A model generated the notes under the pieces. That model was not told where the DNA came from. It worked only from the letters and a program-made list of their open reading frames with translations, and did not search any database. The position numbers were made by a program, and so were the translations under genes. From Blastopirellula marina (lineage in GTDB: Bacteria; Planctomycetota; Planctomycetia; Pirellulales; Pirellulaceae): DNA of 64,000 nucleotides. Of this stretch, positions 44,557 to 52,855 are shown one piece after another. Position 1 is the first letter of the stretch; every line of letters begins with the position of its first letter. The stretch is from positions 60,858-124,857 of the forward strand of contig NZ_PUIA01000064.1 in the NCBI RefSeq assembly GCF_002967715.1, written 5' to 3'.

Positions 44557-45741
44557 TTATGCCTCGTCCAGCGGGTATCCGTTGGACTCGAAATACCCTC
44601 GCCAGCGGCGTTGAATCTCCCGGCGAGTGGCTTCATCCATGGAGTGGCTGTTGCGGCGATAGTCCTTGGTACGTTCGGCGTAGTCTCGTACGCCTTGTTC
44701 GATGCGGTCGTACCCGTCCAGGTTGATCGAATCGTAGATACGACGAACTTCCCCTACCGGGTCGGCGATCAGGTCCTCGTAGCGAGTCTGGCAAACCTTC
44801 TCCTTGGGTACCGATGCCAGTCCGCGGTCGTAGGCGGCGTACATCCGCTCGAAGCAGTCGAAGACGTACTCGCGATAGTCATCCTTCGAGACCTGGAATG
44901 CTTGCACTTCGTCCATGGTGTTCCACAGACGGACCGTCGACGCATAGACATCGTAGGGATCGCGAGCAATGTGAATGAACTTCGCGTCCGGGTAACGCTC
45001 GGCCAGTTCGCCGATTCGGCCGGTGTGCGTGGGTGACTTCAGGATCAGCGGCTTCTGCTCTTGAACGGTGACCATGCGCATGAACAGGTCGAGCGTGTCG
45101 AGCCACTCTTCTTTACGATGCGGCGGAACAGCGGCCAGATCGAGAAAGTCGGGATCAGGCTTGGCGTTATTGGGGAATGCCATCCGTACGTAGGGGGACA
45201 TTTCTCCCAGGCTCAGAACGCCGAACTCGTCTTCCTGCGGCTTCGACCATCCCATGCCCATGTTGTCCATCGGGCGGCTCTTGGGCATGAAGAAGTTGCA
45301 GTATTTCTCGATCAACCGGCCGTAGATCAAAAACATGTTCGGCGCAAAGCACTGAATCGTGTTCGGTGTCGCGTAGCGGTCGTCGGCGGCCATCAACTCG
45401 TGCAGAAGGGTCGTACCACTTCGCCAGTGACCAAGGATGAAGATCGGGTTCTCGATTTTCGCGTCTTTGATCTTCTTGCCAAAGAAGAGGTTTTGCAACT
45501 GATGGCAAACGCTGTTGTTGATCGCAAAGCCGGAAACAGTCGCGGCCAGGCCCAGCTTCAGGGGATGCACCTTGAATCCGTTCTTTGCTAGCAGACTGCC
45601 CCACGTACCTACCCGCATACCGTGCCAGACGCGCGGCGTGTACCAGGGGTAATTGTTGGCTTTGGGCTTCTTCGGTTTCGAGGCTTCCGCCGGTTTCGAC
45701 TGCGAATCGGTGGCGGGGGATGAGGCATTCAAGTCGCTCAA
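44557..45741 (-). CDS. Sulfotransferase family protein
   Basis: 394 aa. It moves a sulfo group from PAPS to a glycan or lipid acceptor. The PAPS 5' loop is FILGHWRSGTTLLHEL (about residues 100-115) and the 3' loop is KFIHIARDPYDVYASTVRLW (about 227-246). Sulfotransferases are abundant in marine planctomycetes that handle sulfated polysaccharides. The start is uncertain: TTG at 45741 has AGGA only two bases away, and TTG at 45732 is better spaced. It is upstream of the PLC-like gene on the same strand, 111 bp apart. The acceptor substrate cannot be told. Confidence 0.85.
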   Translation of the reverse strand: MSDLNASSPATDSQSKPAEASKPKKPKANNYPWYTPRVWHGMRVGTWGSLLAKNGFKVHPLKLGLAATVSGFAINNSVCHQLQNLFFGKKIKDAKIENPIFILGHWRSGTTLLHELMAADDRYATPNTIQCFAPNMFLIYGRLIEKYCNFFMPKSRPMDNMGMGWSKPQEDEFGVLSLGEMSPYVRMAFPNNAKPDPDFLDLAAVPPHRKEEWLDTLDLFMRMVTVQEQKPLILKSPTHTGRIGELAERYPDAKFIHIARDPYDVYASTVRLWNTMDEVQAFQVSKDDYREYVFDCFERMYAAYDRGLASVPKEKVCQTRYEDLIADPVGEVRRIYDSINLDGYDRIEQGVRDYAERTKDYRRNSHSMDEATRREIQRRWRGYFESNGYPLDEA

Positions 45742-46124
45742 GTTCCTAAAACGTCTGCGATTGGGGTATGGGTACCGAAGTTTACGCCAAAAACGCTAAA
45801 TCGACCAGCGAAGGTCGGTCAACGTGTTCCCTCTCCCTTCTCAAGGGAAATTGTCAGGGTGAGGGTTGGAAAGTTGGTACCAGGTTCGCCCCTCACCCTA
45901 ACCCTCTCCTCTGAGGGGCGAGGGGACAGGAATCGAGAGAACGCGAATGAGTGCCCCTTATTGCTAGCACCTGGCACCCCAGTTAACTCGTCTGCAGGCA
46001 ACAACTTCCACTGAATTGATCGCTCTGGACACCCCAAAGGGGTTTCAGTAATCTTCCACCCGCCCGACGTCGGATCGGACAGGGAAAACCTTTAGACAAA
46101 CTTGAAAAAAGTTCGCAGAAACTC
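45742..46124. other. Divergent intergenic region before flhA
   Basis: 383 bp between the sulfotransferase gene (minus) and flhA (plus). It contains the GC-rich inverted-repeat element at 45829-45925. No gene or clear promoter is visible; the segment TGGCACCCCAGTTAAC near 45969 resembles half of a -24/-12 promoter but lacks the -12 GC. Confidence 0.5.
45829..45925. repeat. REP/BIME-like imperfect inverted repeat
   Basis: A left arm (45829-45866, from CCCTCTCCCTTCTC to AGGGTGAGGG) and a right arm (45889-45925, from CCCCTCACCCTAACCC to GGGGCGAGGGG) are imperfect reverse complements; each arm also folds on itself (CCCTT-CTC-AAGGG in the left). CCTCACCCTAACCCTCTCC elements of this kind are scattered between genes in many bacterial genomes. 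I found one copy here. Confidence 0.7.
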
Positions 46125-48209
46125 GTGGATTTCAGCCTCAGCAGAATTCGAGACCTGATCTTGCCCATCGGTATCATCACCAGCGTATTGGTGATTTTGA
46201 TGCCGTTGCCGGCACCGCTGATGAATTTGCTGCTGACAGCAAACATCACGGCGGGGGTCATCATCTTGCTGACGACCATCTACGTGAAGACACCCCTCGA
46301 GTTCAATATTTTTCCTTCGCTGCTCCTCGCCACGACCCTTGCTCGGCTCGTGCTGAACGTCGCTACCACGCGACTTATTCTGACTGGGGCGGCAACCGAA
46401 GGGATGGATGCCGCTGGCGGCGTGATTCAAAGCTTCGGCGAATTCGTGGCCGGCGACCGCGTTGAAGTCGGGATCATTATCTTTATCATCATCGTGCTCA
46501 TCCAGTTTCTGGTGATCACCAAAGGTGCCACGCGTATCAGTGAAGTCGCGGCCCGTTTTGCGTTGGATGGGATGCCAGGGCGACAGATGGCGATCGATGC
46601 CGACCTGAATGCCGGTATCATCGACGAAGTCGAAGCCCAACAGCGGCGTGCCGAGATCACACAGCAGGCCGACTTCTTTGGGGCCATGGACGGTGCTAGT
46701 AAATTCGTCCGCGGTGATGCGATTGCCGGTATCGTCATTACGCTGATCAATATCATCGGCGGGCTGATCATCGGCGTTTCGTCTGGAATGGAAGTGTTTG
46801 AGGCGGCTCAGGTCTACACGAAGCTAACCATCGGTGATGGCCTGGTGAGCCAGGTGCCGGCGTTTTTGATTTCGCTGGCCGCTGGTTTGCTCGTTACCCG
46901 CAGCACCGAAGAATCGAACCTGCCGGTTGAATTCATCAAGCAGTTGTTCTCGCGTCCAGAAGCGTTGGGTGTGGCTGGTTGCTTCCTGGGGCTGTTGGTT
47001 TTCTCGGGCCTGCCGACTCTTCCGTTGTTGCTGATCGGTGCCGGTTGCGTGGGCATCGCCGTGATGACCAAGAAGGGGCAAGCCAAGAAGACACAAACCG
47101 AGGCGGCCGAGACCGAAAAGAAACAGAAGGAAGAACAGGACGCCGCCAAGAAGGACGACCGGATCGAAGACTACCTCACGGTCGACCCCATGGAAATGGA
47201 ACTGGGGGTCGGTCTTGTCCGGCTCGCGGCACCTGCCCGAGGTGGTGACCTGCTGCCGCGTATCACTGGCGTACGTCAGAACGTGGCCAGCGAGATCGGC
47301 GTGATCCTGCCCAAGGTTCGCATTCGCGACAACATGCGCCTGCACGAAAACCAGTACCGCATTAAGATCAGCAACAACGTTGTCGCTGAAAATACGATCT
47401 ACCCAGATGGCCTGCTGGCGATTGCCATGAGTGGTGCCAAGGGAGATTTGCCCGGCGAGAAGACACGTGACCCTGCGTTCAATCAGCCTGCCGTCTGGAT
47501 TGAGCCGGGCATGCGGCCGCAGGCCGAAATGATGGGCTACACAATCGTCGAACCGACGTCGGTTCTGGCCACGCACTTGCAGCGGGTATCGAAGAAGCAC
47601 GCGGACGAACTACTGACCCGCGACGCGACCAAGCACCTTCTGGATGAACTCAAGGAAACATCTCCGGCCGTGGTCGACGAGTTGATTCCTGGGGCGATGA
47701 AGATCGGCGACGTTCAGGCCGTGCTACAGCTACTGCTTCGCGAAGAAGTTTCGATCCGCCAACTGGCTCGCATCCTCGAAACATTAGGCGACCATATTGG
47801 CCGCACGAAAGATCCAGTGTGGCTCACCGAGTTCGTTCGCCACAAGCTGGCCCGTACGATCTGCACCAAGTATCGCGACAAGGAAGGCCGCATCTACGTG
47901 GTGCCGCTCGACCCGGCGATGCAGGATCGGATTGCCTCAGGCATTGAAATGGAACGCGGCGCGTTTGCCCGCATGAGTCCTCAAGCCATCGAGATGACAT
48001 GCAAATCGATTGCCATTGGAATCGAGAAGCTTCGCGAAATTGGCAAGCCGCCGATCGTGCTGGTCAATCCTCAGATTCGCCCCGCCGTGAAACAACTGAC
48101 CGGCAACTTCATTCCTGACCTGATCGTGCTGAGCCACAACGAAATCACCAACGATACGATGATCGAGTCGATGGGCATTATCAGTGACGCGATGCCAGGC
48201 AAACATTAG
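46125..48209 (+). CDS. flhA: Flagellar export gate protein FlhA
   Basis: 694 aa, GTG at 46125. Eight membrane helices in the first 315 residues, with the FHIPEP-region signature GATRISEVAARFALDGMPGRQMAIDADLNAG (about 135-165) that faces the export path. An acidic/Lys linker is at about 320-350 (EAAETEKKQKEEQDAAKKDD). The cytoplasmic domain follows to the end (LPKVRIRDNMRLHENQYRIKI, IRQLARILETLGDH). It forms the nonameric ring that receives export substrates and uses the ion gradient. It starts a second plus-strand flagellar block after the two minus-strand genes. Confidence 0.94.
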   Translation: MDFSLSRIRDLILPIGIITSVLVILMPLPAPLMNLLLTANITAGVIILLTTIYVKTPLEFNIFPSLLLATTLARLVLNVATTRLILTGAATEGMDAAGGVIQSFGEFVAGDRVEVGIIIFIIIVLIQFLVITKGATRISEVAARFALDGMPGRQMAIDADLNAGIIDEVEAQQRRAEITQQADFFGAMDGASKFVRGDAIAGIVITLINIIGGLIIGVSSGMEVFEAAQVYTKLTIGDGLVSQVPAFLISLAAGLLVTRSTEESNLPVEFIKQLFSRPEALGVAGCFLGLLVFSGLPTLPLLLIGAGCVGIAVMTKKGQAKKTQTEAAETEKKQKEEQDAAKKDDRIEDYLTVDPMEMELGVGLVRLAAPARGGDLLPRITGVRQNVASEIGVILPKVRIRDNMRLHENQYRIKISNNVVAENTIYPDGLLAIAMSGAKGDLPGEKTRDPAFNQPAVWIEPGMRPQAEMMGYTIVEPTSVLATHLQRVSKKHADELLTRDATKHLLDELKETSPAVVDELIPGAMKIGDVQAVLQLLLREEVSIRQLARILETLGDHIGRTKDPVWLTEFVRHKLARTICTKYRDKEGRIYVVPLDPAMQDRIASGIEMERGAFARMSPQAIEMTCKSIAIGIEKLREIGKPPIVLVNPQIRPAVKQLTGNFIPDLIVLSHNEITNDTMIESMGIISDAMPGKH

Positions 48210-48260
48210 CCGCCAGGGCCAGGCCCTCAGCAACCGCCGCAGAAGTAGTAAATAATCATC

Positions 48261-49391
48261 ATGGACATACGCTCATTCCGCGCCAAATCGATGCCCGAAG
48301 CATTGGAGCTAGTTCGCAAAGAACTTGGCCCCGATGCCGCTTTGCTCCACACGCGAGAAGTTCCCCAGCGTGGGCTGAAGGGCCTTTTCGGCGGTAAGGA
48401 AATCGAACTGGCTGCTTCGTCCGATTCCAATCTGAAGAGTCGCTTTCAGGTCGAAGAACCGGAAGAAGAATCTGAAGAACCGGAAGCCGTTGCACCTGAA
48501 ACTATCGAACAGTTCAATGCTCCACTGTTAAACGATATTCCGAAAGACGACACCGGTATCGACCTGGAAGCGATGTCGTTCAGCCAAAGCTTTTTCAGCA
48601 CCGGGCCTGGCTGGCCGCCTTCGCTACTGCGAATTCGCGAGCGACTGGTCGAAGCGGAAGTGCCTGGCTTTCTGGCCGATTCGATCTGCGAGAAAGTGCT
48701 GTCGAATCATGCCCTGCCGTCGCAGCAAGAAGAAGTCGTTTTGTTGCAGGCCATTCGAAACGAGTTGGCGGAATCGATGCACGTGGGACACGATATCGAA
48801 AACCCACATGTTTATCCTCGTATTGTCGCGGCGATTGGACCGACAGGCGTCGGCAAGACCACGACGATCGCCAAGCTGGCAGCTCGGGCCAAGTTCGACC
48901 ATAAGCGTCGCGTTGGCCTGGTGACGGTCGATACCTACCGGATCGCCGCCGTCGACCAGCTGCAAACCTATGCCGAGATCATGGATCTTCCGATGAAGAT
49001 CGTATCGACTCCGATGGAAGTTCGCGGTGCTATCAATGAACTGTCGGACTGCGAACAAATTTTCATCGATACGGCGGGTCGTAGCCCTCGCGACGAGGTG
49101 CAAGTACAGCAGCTCAGATCTTTGATAAAAGCAGCTTCCCCTGATGAGACCTATTTGGTACTGTCCGCCCCCAGCAGTTCGAAGAACCTGGCCGAGGCGG
49201 TGGCAAAGTTCACCACGGTAGGTCCTTCCAGCTGGGTATTAACCAAGATTGATGAGGTTGGTTCGTTGGGTAACACATTGAGTTTTCTGCAAGATCCCCA
49301 GCTCCCGCTGGCATACGTGACCAACGGTCAGGACGTCCCCCAGGCCATCGCCGTTGCTGAAGCGGAAGACCTGGTCGCTCGTATCCTGTAG
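48261..49391 (+). CDS. flhF: Flagellar SRP-like GTPase FlhF
   Basis: 376 aa, ATG at 48261. It controls flagellum placement and number. The N-terminal B domain begins MDIRSFRAKSMPEALELVRKELG and the central helical N domain has about 110-180. The G domain is at about 185-376: G1 GPTGVGKTTTIAKLA (about 193-207), G2/G3 VGLVTVDTYRIAAVDQLQ and IFIDTAGRSPRD, and TKIDEVGSLG (G4). The GTPase motifs look intact. It is followed by flhG after 39 bp, the usual pair. Confidence 0.94.
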   Translation: MDIRSFRAKSMPEALELVRKELGPDAALLHTREVPQRGLKGLFGGKEIELAASSDSNLKSRFQVEEPEEESEEPEAVAPETIEQFNAPLLNDIPKDDTGIDLEAMSFSQSFFSTGPGWPPSLLRIRERLVEAEVPGFLADSICEKVLSNHALPSQQEEVVLLQAIRNELAESMHVGHDIENPHVYPRIVAAIGPTGVGKTTTIAKLAARAKFDHKRRVGLVTVDTYRIAAVDQLQTYAEIMDLPMKIVSTPMEVRGAINELSDCEQIFIDTAGRSPRDEVQVQQLRSLIKAASPDETYLVLSAPSSSKNLAEAVAKFTTVGPSSWVLTKIDEVGSLGNTLSFLQDPQLPLAYVTNGQDVPQAIAVAEAEDLVARIL

Positions 49392-49430
49392 AAACCAACC
49401 AGCCTTAGCCAAGTTACTGTCTGATCTAAT

Positions 49431-50300
49431 ATGTCGTTTGAACCTTCTTTTCCCCGCGACCAAGCTACGCTTCTGCGAATGCTTGCTAAACGCGCCATGA
49501 TCGGCGGCACGCCGGCGTTCGCGAAAGCGAAGACCTTCGTGCTGTTTGGTGGTAGTGCGGGGGTAGGAACGACAACCGTTTGCCATAACCTGGCCTGTGC
49601 AATGGGACTTGCCGGGCATCGTGTGGCGACGGTCGATCTGAATCCCAACAACGCGGGACTCGCTCTGTTAACCGGTCGCACGCCCACGGTCAGTATCGAT
49701 GAACTGCTGACGGGACGACTCGACCTGCACGAATACCTGGTGCCTGGCCTGGCGGCATCGCTGCTGCTACCGACCGACCAGAGCAGCGGAGCAGGGGGGT
49801 GGCCGGTGGCTGCGGTCGACCGCTTTATCGAACAACTGATGGGACTGGGACGTCATGCCGACATCGTGCTGATTGATGCCGGTAATGAACTGAACCCCTT
49901 GGCCGGCGAACTGTGGCGCATGGCCCAACTGTTCCTGGTCGTGCTGAACCCCACGGCGGATGCCATTAAGGCCAGCTACGAGCGGATACGCTCGCTGCAT
50001 GGTTACTCGCCGAGAAAAGTCACCCATGTCCTTATGAATCGTGCCACGAGCGATTCAGGACATCTCGATTTAGTTGCTGGAATGGATGCCACCGCCGCCA
50101 AGTATTTGAACCTGGCCATCGAGTCGGTAGGGCATGTCGAGACGGCCTCTGAGATCAAGGCCGCGTCTCGTGTGGCTCAGCCATTCATTCAACGCTACGC
50201 CGATCATACCGCCAGCAAGTCGATTCAGCGCATTGCCGATCGCCTGGTGCGCATGTCGTTAAGCCTTTCCCAATCGCCCTCTTCGAAACGGGCCGCTTAA
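49431..50300 (+). CDS. flhG: FlhG/FleN-like MinD-family protein with a lysine-less P-loop
   Basis: 289 aa, ATG at 49431. Its position after flhF and the MinD/ParA fold (VLFGGSAGVGTTTVCHNLA, then VATVDLNPNNAGLALLTGR, ADIVLIDAGNELNPL and FLVVLNPTADAIKASYERI) mark it as FlhG, the ATPase that limits flagellar number. The deviant Walker A, normally KGGVGKT, reads SAGVGTT at residues 42-48; both conserved lysines are missing (Ser42 and Thr47). The switch II region is IDAGNE rather than DTPAG-like. ATP hydrolysis may be lost or altered (inference). The N-terminal activation helix for FlhF (about 10-22, DQATLLRMLAK) is present. Confidence 0.85.
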   Translation: MSFEPSFPRDQATLLRMLAKRAMIGGTPAFAKAKTFVLFGGSAGVGTTTVCHNLACAMGLAGHRVATVDLNPNNAGLALLTGRTPTVSIDELLTGRLDLHEYLVPGLAASLLLPTDQSSGAGGWPVAAVDRFIEQLMGLGRHADIVLIDAGNELNPLAGELWRMAQLFLVVLNPTADAIKASYERIRSLHGYSPRKVTHVLMNRATSDSGHLDLVAGMDATAAKYLNLAIESVGHVETASEIKAASRVAQPFIQRYADHTASKSIQRIADRLVRMSLSLSQSPSSKRAA

Positions 50301-50417
50301 CCATGGTGCTATCGCTGCAATCACTTCAGAACTGGCAACGAGTTTTTCAAGCAAAACAAATGATATCCGTAAAATTACCTCAATTCTCGTTTTTGGAACG
50401 TCGATTGAACGAGAAAG

Positions 50418-50437
50418 CGTCACATGCGCATGTGACG
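50418..50437. promoter_or_regulatory. Perfect 20-bp palindrome upstream of a small membrane-protein gene
   Basis: CGTCACATGC repeated in inverse orientation gives a perfect palindrome CGTCACATGC-GCATGTGACG at 50418-50437, ending one base before the ATG at 50439 and overlapping its ribosome-binding site. It could be an operator for a dimeric repressor or a structure that hides the start. No T-tract follows, so it is not a terminator. Confidence 0.55.
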
Positions 50438-50438
50438 T

Positions 50439-50744
50439 ATGAGGTTTGCGGATCGATACAACTCAACCAACCTGGAATCGATGGGACGCGACTACGCGGG
50501 AATCTTGGCTACGACGGCACTAGTCACCGTGACTATACGGGGACTGGTTATGTCTGGCGGGATCGAATCGATTCTTATCGCGGCGATCGGAGCAATGTTT
50601 CTGTTCGCGGCAATTGGATGGCTGATAGGAAACGCTGCTGCCCGCATTGTGGACGAATCGGTGCGGCAGCGAATCAATGCGGAGTTGGAAGCAATGGAAC
50701 ACGGTGGCATGTCTGCCGACTCCAAAGCTCCCAAAACCGCGTAA
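50439..50744 (+). CDS. Small two-helix membrane protein between flhG and fliA
   Basis: 101 aa, ATG at 50439. Two membrane helices at about 20-37 (YAGILATTALVTVTIRG) and 44-68 (IESILIAAIGAMFLFAAIGWLIG), then a short polar tail (NAAARIVDESVRQRINAELE) that may form an amphipathic helix. Family not recognised. A perfect palindrome touches its start. The position between flhG and the sigma factor gene suggests a flagellum-related role, but nothing in the sequence shows it. A longer overlapping frame at 50303-50818 looks random and was rejected. Confidence 0.6.
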   Translation: MRFADRYNSTNLESMGRDYAGILATTALVTVTIRGLVMSGGIESILIAAIGAMFLFAAIGWLIGNAAARIVDESVRQRINAELEAMEHGGMSADSKAPKTA

Positions 50745-50939
50745 CCCGCGACATAGGCCGACAAAGATATTCCTCCCCGGGAATCTCCGAGTCCCTAACG
50801 CGAGATTGGATCACCTGATCGATTCCCTTTCCGAAGTGGCATTTTGCCAACAACGGGGAAGTGGCCTGAAGGATTCAGGCCCGTCGATTTCATAAGAAAA
50901 TGCGTGTTAGCTCAAGATGGGCGATTCACGGAGGAACGC

Positions 50940-51728
50940 ATGGCAACGACGACCGCGACCAGGGAAGACGTGTCTCACTTGTGGGAAGCCTACAAAGTGG
51001 ACCCGTCGCGGAAAGAATTACGAAACCAACTTGTTGAACGCTACTTGCCGCTGGTGAAATACAACGGCGAGCGGATCTGGGCTCGACTCCCTGAAGGGGT
51101 TGAACTCGACGATCTGATTTCGGCAGGCGTCTTTGGCTTGATGGACGCAATCGACGCGTTCGATATGAGCCGAGGCGTGAAGTTCGAAACGTATTGTGTC
51201 CCGCGTATTCGCGGTGCAATGCTGGACGAACTGCGAACCATGGACTGGGTACCCCGTCTGGTTCGCTCGAAAGCGAGCAAGTTGAACGAAGCAACCAAGC
51301 AATTGGAAGCCAAGTTTGGACGGGCACCTACTCACCAAGAGCTGGCAGAGCACATGCAAATGCCACTCAAGGAACTCGAGAAGATGGTCTCCGACGCAAA
51401 CGCCGTCGGGCTCATCAGCCTCAACAAAAAGTGGTATGAAACGGACAGCTACAAAGACGTCCGTGAAATCGATATTCTCGAAGACAAGAAGGGGGAAGAC
51501 CCCACGCGTCGCATTCAAAAGAATGACCTGATGCGTCTGGTGACCAAGGGGCTCAATCGCAACGAGCGTCTGATCATCATTCTGTACTACTACGAAGAGC
51601 TGACCATGAAAGAAATCGGTGCCACGCTCGACCTGAGCGAAAGCCGCGTCAGCCAGATGCACAGCAGCATCGTCTCGCGACTCCAAAGCCAACTCGGACG
51701 GCGTAAGCCAGAGTTCGGAACGGTTTAG
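50940..51728 (+). CDS. fliA: RNA polymerase sigma-28 factor FliA
   Basis: 262 aa, ATG at 50940 with GGAGGAACGC just upstream (a longer open frame to 50844 has no such site). It directs transcription of late flagellar genes. Region 2 is at about 20-90 (VKYNGERIWARLPEGVELDDLISAGVFGLMDAID, MSRGVKFETYCVPRIRGAMLDELR), region 3 at about 105-165 (LEAKFGRAPTHQELAEHM) and region 4 at about 195-250 (LIIILYYYEELTMKEIGATLDLSESRVSQMHSSI). Its usual targets (flagellin and motility genes) and FlgM are not in this window. A terminator follows. Confidence 0.95.
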   Translation: MATTTATREDVSHLWEAYKVDPSRKELRNQLVERYLPLVKYNGERIWARLPEGVELDDLISAGVFGLMDAIDAFDMSRGVKFETYCVPRIRGAMLDELRTMDWVPRLVRSKASKLNEATKQLEAKFGRAPTHQELAEHMQMPLKELEKMVSDANAVGLISLNKKWYETDSYKDVREIDILEDKKGEDPTRRIQKNDLMRLVTKGLNRNERLIIILYYYEELTMKEIGATLDLSESRVSQMHSSIVSRLQSQLGRRKPEFGTV

Positions 51729-51759
51729 AGTTTGCCGCGAGATTGTTAGATCAAATCGC

Positions 51760-51796
51760 AAACGACCCGCTCTTGAGTGGGTCGTTTGTTTTTGCG
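51760..51796 (+). terminator. Rho-independent terminator after fliA
   Basis: AAACGACCCGCTC (51760-51772) pairs with GAGTGGGTCGTTT (51775-51787), one G-T wobble, followed by GTTTTTG. It starts 32 bp after the fliA stop and marks the end of the flagellar locus. It may also act on the convergent gene 51842-52831. Confidence 0.9.
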
Positions 51797-51841
51797 CTAG
51801 TGGCAAGTTTTCAGTGTTCCTTCTTAAGCTCCTGCCGGGGC

Positions 51842-52831
51842 TTAAGAGCCAAGCCTTCCAACATGCACCAAGCCATCCCCCTGGTGCGCGATCGGATTGT
51901 TCGAGAGCCCAATGACCAGGCCGTCGTACGGGGCCTTCAAATACTTCGGTTCCGTTCCAAACACATCGGCGATGATGCCAATTTGTTGTCCGTCGTGAAC
52001 TTCGTCCCCGAGTTCGACCAGCAGGCGTACGATCCCGCTTCGTTTGGCGCGTACCCAAGTCGATTCGCGGATCATCTTGGGGGCACGCTTGGGAAGCTTG
52101 ACCGGTGTCTTGAGCATGTTCAGAAATGAAAGAACACGCATCACGCCGTTCACGCCAACTCGAATCGAGTCGTGGTTGAAGCGATTGGGTTCGCCTGCTT
52201 CGTAAAGCAGAACCTTGATCCCCTTCGCATTGGCCGCCGCGCGCAGCGAGCCGTCGCGCAGGTCGGAATGCACAATCGCAGGCGGTCCGAAGGCCAACGC
52301 ACATTCGTACGTTTCTTCGTCATCCATATCGCCGCGGATCTGCGGAAGATTGGTTCGCAAATTGGAACCGGTGTGCAAATCGATGCCGTACTGACAACGC
52401 GAAACCACTTCGGTCATCATCAGCTTGGCCAGTCGCGAGGCGAGCGATCCCGTCTTCGAGCCTGGGAAAGAACGGTTCAAGTCGCGTCGGTCAGGCAGGT
52501 AACGGCTCTGGTTGATCACGCCAAAGCCGTTCACCATCGGCACGACAATCAACGTTCCGATCAACTTGCTTGGCGTCAGCTTCTCAAGAAGCATGCGAGC
52601 AATCTCGACCCCGTTCAGTTCGTCGCCATGCACGGCGGCAGAAACCCAAGCGGTGGGACCTTCAACCGGGCCATGCAACACTTCAATTGGCAGAGTGATG
52701 TACGTGCCGGTAGGAAGACGAGCGACAGGGATTTCCAGACGCAGCCGATTGCCAGGGCCTACGTACTGTCCACCAATGACAAACGAACGGCTGGGTTGTG
52801 GGCTGGGCTGGTTGGTGTGTCGCGCGTCCAT
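51842..52831 (-). CDS. Succinylglutamate desuccinylase/aspartoacylase-family zinc hydrolase
   Basis: 329 aa, ATG at 52831. The zinc ligands are visible: His68 and Glu71 (AAVHGDELNGVE) and His153 (GIDLHTGS). The Arg/Asn pair NRSFPG (residues 119-124) fits the substrate-binding part. The C-terminal beta domain follows. These enzymes remove acyl groups from N-acyl amino acids or peptides; the exact substrate is not given by the sequence. It is the gene downstream of the GGDEF gene on the same strand, 24 bp apart. Confidence 0.85.
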   Translation of the reverse strand: MDARHTNQPSPQPSRSFVIGGQYVGPGNRLRLEIPVARLPTGTYITLPIEVLHGPVEGPTAWVSAAVHGDELNGVEIARMLLEKLTPSKLIGTLIVVPMVNGFGVINQSRYLPDRRDLNRSFPGSKTGSLASRLAKLMMTEVVSRCQYGIDLHTGSNLRTNLPQIRGDMDDEETYECALAFGPPAIVHSDLRDGSLRAAANAKGIKVLLYEAGEPNRFNHDSIRVGVNGVMRVLSFLNMLKTPVKLPKRAPKMIRESTWVRAKRSGIVRLLVELGDEVHDGQQIGIIADVFGTEPKYLKAPYDGLVIGLSNNPIAHQGDGLVHVGRLGS

Positions 52832-52855
52832 ACGTCGTAAGATCCCTCTCTTACG

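Noticed and set aside
45969..45984. Possible -24/-12 promoter before flhA (TGGCACCCCAGTTAAC)
   Set aside because: The -12 GC is missing, so it does not meet the consensus.
50333..50349. Possible -24/-12 promoter after flhG (TGGCAACGAGTTTTTC)
   Set aside because: Ends in TTTC instead of TTGC.
50303..50818. 171-codon frame overlapping the small membrane-protein gene
   Set aside because: Random-looking composition; the 101-aa frame has two clean membrane helices and a better position.
51018..52304. 428-codon minus-strand frame opposite fliA
   Set aside because: Antisense of fliA and out of frame with the desuccinylase-like gene; no family features.
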